Positions 60,549 to 64,000 of a stretch of 64,000 bases of DNA are shown one piece after another. Under the pieces are notes generated by a model. It made no database searches and was not told the DNA's origin. It was given only the letters and a program-made list of their open reading frames with translations. The stretch is from Nitrosomonadales bacterium. Its GTDB lineage: Bacteria; Pseudomonadota; Gammaproteobacteria; Burkholderiales; Gallionellaceae. The stretch is from the NCBI GenBank assembly GCA_016214695.1, contig JACRNY010000001.1:310001-374000 (forward strand). The letters are read 5' to 3'. The stretch's first letter is position 1. Each line of letters begins with the position of its first letter. The translations under genes and the position numbers were made by a program.

Positions 60549-62605
60549 GCTGTGCCGGATTCTCCGCTGAACGCCTGCCGGTCAAAGCGCTGCAGACACC
60601 CGCGCAGCTCCGATACGATGGCGGCCGCCTGCGCCTGATGTCCCTCTCCGCCAAGCAGCTCCAGCTGCTCGCATAGCGCGTAATACTCCGTCGCTCCCAT
60701 CAGGCCGGCCGGAGACTTGGCGTAATGCCCGAGACGACCGACCTCGGCAATGTCTCCCCTGTGCAGCGCGTGCTCTATCCGGGCGATGTCGTCTTCGGCG
60801 GCAGCCAGGAACCTGCGCCACAAGGCCTGTACCGGGAATGGCTTTGCTTCTTCCGCTCCCCGTGCCGTCGGCGCAGCAGAGCGCAACCATTTACCCAGCG
60901 TCGAGAACAGCGCCTCCGGCCGGAAAGGTTTGCCGATATGGTCGTTCATGCCTGCTGCCATGCACAGTTCGCGGTCCGCACTCGATGCGTTGGCAGTCAT
61001 GGCTATGATGGGCAGGTATTTCAAACCCAGATCGTTCCTGATCCGGCGCGTCGCCTCCAGGCCATCCATCACCGGCATCTGCAAGTCCATCAAGACAGCG
61101 TCAAAGAACTCCTTGTGCAACAGATCGATCGCCTCTTCGCCGTTATTGGCGACGCACACGAACACGCCGGCATTCTCCAGCAACTCCCTCACCACTTGCG
61201 TGTTGAACGAATGATCCTCGGCCACCAGCACGCGCACTCCCTTGAACGAAGCCCAGTCCGGCGGAAGCAGGGAAGCCCGCTGCAAGTCCGCAGCAGCGGA
61301 AAGTGCGCCATCGCCTTTCTCGAAGCTGACGTTGAGCCAGAACGTACTGCCCTTGCCCGCTTCGCTCTCGACCCCCACCTCTCCCGCCATCAGCCCGGCG
61401 AGGCGGTGGCAGATCACCAGCCCCAGCCCGGAGCCCCCGTATTTCCTGCTGATGGAGCTGTCGGCCTGCCAGAATGGCTGGAACAGGGTCCGCTGGCTTT
61501 CGTGCGGGATACCGATCCCCGTATCGCTGACCTCGAAACGCAACAGCACGCTGTCCGCATCCTGGCGCAGGACACGCCCTCTCATCACGATCTCCCCCTG
61601 CTCGGTGAATTTGATCGCGTTATTGAGGTAATTGAGCAATATCTGCTTCAGCCGCAACGGATCGCCGCGCAGCCAATGCGGCATCCCGGCGGCGATCTCG
61701 AAACGCAGCGACAACCCTTTTTCCGCCGCTTTCCATGACACCAGATGGGACAGAGCGGCATTGATCTGCCGGATGTCGAAATCAACCTGTTCGAGCTGTA
61801 CCTTGCCGGCCTCGATCTTGGAGTAATCCAGAATGTCATCGATCACCCCGAGCAGATGCTCGCCCGATTGCTCGATCTTGCCCAGATAGTCGCGCATCTT
61901 CTCGTCGGCGGTATGCTGCAGGGACAGATATGTCATGCCGATGATGCTGTTCAGCGGGGTGCGTATCTCATGGCTCATGTTGGCCAGGAATTCGCTTTTG
62001 GCCCGATCCGCCATCTCGGCAGCCGTTTTGGCATCGCCCACCTCGTTCAGGGCCGACTCGCGCACTTCCTCGTAGAAATACGTCAGCCACCAGAAGCTGA
62101 GGCCGGTGACGAACAATGTGGAGATCGTCGCACCGTCATGCTCGGCCAGGGCCGGCCAGTCACGCGCATGGAAATAGACGAATGCACCGAGCGCCGCTGC
62201 ATACAGCGCTGTGAGCCTGAATCCCGGCCTTTTGCCGAACAGGAAGAAGTAATACAGCGGCGGGAACAACAGCCAGGTGCCGGTGGAGAACTGCCCCTTC
62301 ATCACGATGAACACCGCCACTGCGACCAGCGTGATCAGCGTGACGGCGAGCACGGCGGATCGCTTCAGGTTCCGGGCGTAGAGGCAATCCAGCAGCACGG
62401 CCAGCGTCAGCACCAGGGCGGCGGTATCGATCGCCGCGACCGTGTAAAGTTTGAAGGCAAAGAGGTTGAGCGGGATGAAGATGCACAGCACCATGATGAT
62501 GGCCATCAGGGTGTATCTGATCAGGCGGAACTTGTAGCTGGCAGCACCGGCAATAGTGCTCTGCCCGCGGTCACTCTCGGGCATGACGTCTGGCGATGGT
62601 CTCAT
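60545..62605 (-). CDS. Hybrid sensor histidine kinase (HisKA-HATPase-REC-Hpt)
   Basis: The 686-aa membrane protein has about six membrane helices at its N-terminus (residues 28-175), a short coiled linker, then HisKA ([20 protein letters not shown], His near 215). The ATPase domain has [14 protein letters not shown] (N box), [10 protein letters not shown] (G1) and [13 protein letters not shown] (G2). A receiver domain follows with Asp in [14 protein letters not shown] (about 513), and a C-terminal Hpt-like domain has [12 protein letters not shown], with His in the expected place but an altered LKGSA motif. No cognate regulator is adjacent. It converges with the DUF2798 gene with overlapping stops. 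Confidence 0.93.
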   Translation of the reverse strand: MRPSPDVMPESDRGQSTIAGAASYKFRLIRYTLMAIIMVLCIFIPLNLFAFKLYTVAAIDTAALVLTLAVLLDCLYARNLKRSAVLAVTLITLVAVAVFIVMKGQFSTGTWLLFPPLYYFFLFGKRPGFRLTALYAAALGAFVYFHARDWPALAEHDGATISTLFVTGLSFWWLTYFYEEVRESALNEVGDAKTAAEMADRAKSEFLANMSHEIRTPLNSIIGMTYLSLQHTADEKMRDYLGKIEQSGEHLLGVIDDILDYSKIEAGKVQLEQVDFDIRQINAALSHLVSWKAAEKGLSLRFEIAAGMPHWLRGDPLRLKQILLNYLNNAIKFTEQGEIVMRGRVLRQDADSVLLRFEVSDTGIGIPHESQRTLFQPFWQADSSISRKYGGSGLGLVICHRLAGLMAGEVGVESEAGKGSTFWLNVSFEKGDGALSAAADLQRASLLPPDWASFKGVRVLVAEDHSFNTQVVRELLENAGVFVCVANNGEEAIDLLHKEFFDAVLMDLQMPVMDGLEATRRIRNDLGLKYLPIIAMTANASSADRELCMAAGMNDHIGKPFRPEALFSTLGKWLRSAAPTARGAEEAKPFPVQALWRRFLAAAEDDIARIEHALHRGDIAEVGRLGHYAKSPAGLMGATEYYALCEQLELLGGEGHQAQAAAIVSELRGCLQRFDRQAFSGESGTA

Positions 62606-62714
62606 CTCGTACGGGGGGTCGGCGGACTTGGCAATGGCGCAAATCTAGCACAGTCCGGAACGATATGGCAGCCGCCGGAACCGGGGCTATCCTTGAATAT
62701 CTGACGCAGCAGGG

Positions 62715-63197
62715 TCAGCGCTTTTTCCAGCCGACCAGCACGGCGAACACGCCCAGCAACACATACCAGACCAGCGACCACTCTGGGATCCCGAGCGTGA
62801 GGAAAGTCCAGCCCTTCGCTGCGCATTCGCCGGAGCCGTGCAGCAGTTCCTGCCACACCTCGGCCATCGGGAAATTCTGCAGCATGTATTCCAGACCGGG
62901 GCCGCAACCGGGCACCTCGTCTTTGGGCAGATGCTGTATCCAGATGTGGCGCGCGGCGACCGCCACCCCGCCAACGGCAAAGAGCGCGATCAGGACAGAG
63001 TAGATGCGGCTGCCGATGCGTCCGGCGTTGTGCAGGCCGGCGATGAAGAAGGCGATGCCGATGGCGATGAAGATGACGCGCTGTACCATGCACAGCGGGC
63101 ACGGATCCTGACGCAGCACGTATTGCAGATAAAGCGCCGAGCCGTACAGTGCCGCCACGGTGAGCGCGCCAAGCAGGTACAGCCAGCGCCGGGACAT
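62715..63197 (-). CDS. dsbB: Disulfide bond formation protein B
   Basis: DsbB re-oxidises DsbA and passes electrons to quinone. The 160-aa protein from ATG 63197 has four membrane helices, the first-loop CxxC in RQDPCPLCMVQR (about residues 33-36) and the second-loop cysteine pair in VPGCGPGLEYML and GSGECAAKG. An alternative ATG at 63230 would add 11 residues and overlap iscX. It follows iscX on the same strand, so it may be read from the isc transcript. Normal family length. Confidence 0.94.
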   Translation of the reverse strand: MSRRWLYLLGALTVAALYGSALYLQYVLRQDPCPLCMVQRVIFIAIGIAFFIAGLHNAGRIGSRIYSVLIALFAVGGVAVAARHIWIQHLPKDEVPGCGPGLEYMLQNFPMAEVWQELLHGSGECAAKGWTFLTLGIPEWSLVWYVLLGVFAVLVGWKKR

Positions 63198-63219
63198 GCC
63201 GTCCCAGACCTTCAACGGA

Positions 63220-63411
63220 TCAGGCTTCATCGATCCACGCGGCCTGGATGGCTTCCAGCACTTTCTCGCCGCCGCGCTGGTGATCGTCATCGAAGTCCGG
63301 CAGGTCGACCACGTAGTTGTGCAGGTCGACGAAGCGCACGGTCTTCGGGTCGATATCGGGATGCTTCTCGCTCAGCGCGATCGCGATGTCGCGCACATCG
63401 GTCCATTTCAT
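63220..63411 (-). CDS. iscX: Fe-S assembly protein IscX
   Basis: IscX is a small acidic regulator of IscS in iron-sulfur cluster assembly. The 63-aa protein has the family signature MKWTDVRDIAIALSEKHPDI, VRFVDLHNYVVDLPDF and GEKVLEAIQAAWIDEA. Its ATG overlaps the fdx stop as ATGA. It is the normal last gene of hscB-hscA-fdx-iscX. Confidence 0.96.
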   Translation of the reverse strand: MKWTDVRDIAIALSEKHPDIDPKTVRFVDLHNYVVDLPDFDDDHQRGGEKVLEAIQAAWIDEA

Positions 63412-63752
63412 TTCGAATGTCCCTCCTTCGCCATGTTAATGGTGTACTTGGGTATCTCGATCACCAGTTCCCTGTCGGCGACGATGGCCTGGCAGCTCAG
63501 GCGCGAATTGCCTTCCAGCCCCCACGCCTTGTCCAGCATATCCTCCTCCAGTTCGGTCGCTTCGGCCAGACTGTCGAAGCCTTCGCGCACGATGACGTGG
63601 CAGGTGGTGCAGGCGCAGGATTTCTCGCAGGCATGTTCGATCTCGATGCCGTTTTCCAGCAAAGCGTCGCAGACGGAAGTGCCGGGAGCGGCGTCGAACA
63701 GTGCGCCCTTGGGACAAAGTTCCTCATGCGGCAGGACGATGATCTGCGTCAT
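63408..63752 (-). CDS. fdx: [2Fe-2S] ferredoxin of the ISC system
   Basis: The 114-aa adrenodoxin-type ferredoxin donates electrons to IscU/IscS. The four cluster cysteines are in HACEKSCACTTCHV (three ligands, near residues 42-51) and RLSCQAIV (about 87). It has the usual acidic segment TELEEDMLDKA before the last ligand. It overlaps iscX by ATGA and starts one base after the hscA stop. Confidence 0.96.
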   Translation of the reverse strand: MTQIIVLPHEELCPKGALFDAAPGTSVCDALLENGIEIEHACEKSCACTTCHVIVREGFDSLAEATELEEDMLDKAWGLEGNSRLSCQAIVADRELVIEIPKYTINMAKEGHSK

Positions 63753-63753
63753 A

Positions 63754-64000
63754 TCAGCTTTCCAGGTCGGATAGTTTGTGCCCGGTCAGCGCGTGCTTCA
63801 CGCTCTGGTCCATGCGTTTCTGGGCGAATTCGGTGGTGGCCTGATTCAGCGCCTCGACCGCGCGCTTGATGGCCTGGTGGTCGCTGCCGCCGATCACGGC
63901 GCGCAGGGCCTCCATGCTGGTGCGGATGCGTGCCTGCGCTGCGGCATCCAGCAATGCCTCGCCGTCCTGCTGCAGGGCGTTGTCCACCGCTTCGAGCAGC
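63754..64000 (-). CDS. hscA: Chaperone HscA (C-terminal fragment, cut by window edge)
   Basis: The last 81 codons are visible, open to the window end. The helical lid of a Hsp70-type protein is seen: LLEAVDNALQQDGEALLDAA, then IKRAVEALNQATTEFAQKRMDQSVKHAL and an ending (HKLSDLES) typical of HscA, which lacks the EEVD or EVKD tail of DnaK. Position before fdx and iscX confirms HscA. It assists cluster transfer from IscU. Confidence 0.92.
   Translation of the reverse strand, partial: LLEAVDNALQQDGEALLDAAAQARIRTSMEALRAVIGGSDHQAIKRAVEALNQATTEFAQKRMDQSVKHALTGHKLSDLES

Overview
The window is GC-rich, densely coded chromosomal DNA of a betaproteobacterium. Gene content and order suggest Nitrosomonadales/Gallionellaceae-like bacteria: alaA-hom-thrC, ispD-ispF next to mfd and serB, hscA-fdx-iscX, a NapC/NirT cytochrome beside a cytochrome c4, and a very high density of c-di-GMP proteins. 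That placement is inference; there is no rRNA or other marker gene here, and I saw no tRNA, CRISPR array, IS element or prophage.

Layout. 1-8378 (minus): a two-partner secretion operon, tpsA (GLUG/MBG-rich exoprotein), tpsB (outer-membrane transporter) and a protein with two tandem FecR domains that runs off the left edge. 8656-13602 (plus): a divergent, translationally coupled set of TPR-sulfotransferase, VOC protein, methyltransferase and CapK/PaaK-type adenylating enzyme. 13631-17831 (minus): alanine aminotransferase, homoserine dehydrogenase, threonine synthase. 17954-22254 (plus): Mth938-like protein and the MoxR-DUF58-transglutaminase trio. 22447-24236: queD and a convergent polyphosphate kinase 2.

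24438-44347 is a signalling island. It holds two HD-GYP proteins (one with a c-haem sensor domain), a CBS-GGDEF protein coupled to a LuxR-type regulator, a REC-GGDEF regulator, two giant PAS-GGDEF-EAL membrane proteins, an ABC-type binding lipoprotein coupled to one of them, and a macrodomain protein. Embedded in it is the housekeeping run ispD-ispF-tsaB-rimI-udg, whose last gene overlaps the start of the second giant GGDEF-EAL gene.

44459-53696: mfd, an outer-membrane lipoprotein, serB, a lectin-like membrane protein and the B12-dependent ribonucleotide reductase nrdJ. nrdJ is preceded by a promoter overlapped by a tandem NrdR-box pair and by a structured leader. 53740-60548: a beta-barrel protein, two multihaem cytochromes, an HNH nuclease, a DEAD-box helicase, a flavoprotein, cytochrome b561, SirB-like and DUF2798 proteins. 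60545-64000 (minus): a hybrid histidine kinase, dsbB and the end of the isc operon (iscX, fdx, hscA fragment).

The most unusual signal cutting across the genes is a family of short GC-rich palindromic repeats. It sits between genes and also, in frame, inside at least three coding sequences (TPR-sulfotransferase, Mfd, and the flavoprotein twice); a different hairpin insert appears in RimI. Several other palindromic intergenic repeats also occur. Many adjacent genes overlap by ATGA or GTGA, implying translational coupling.
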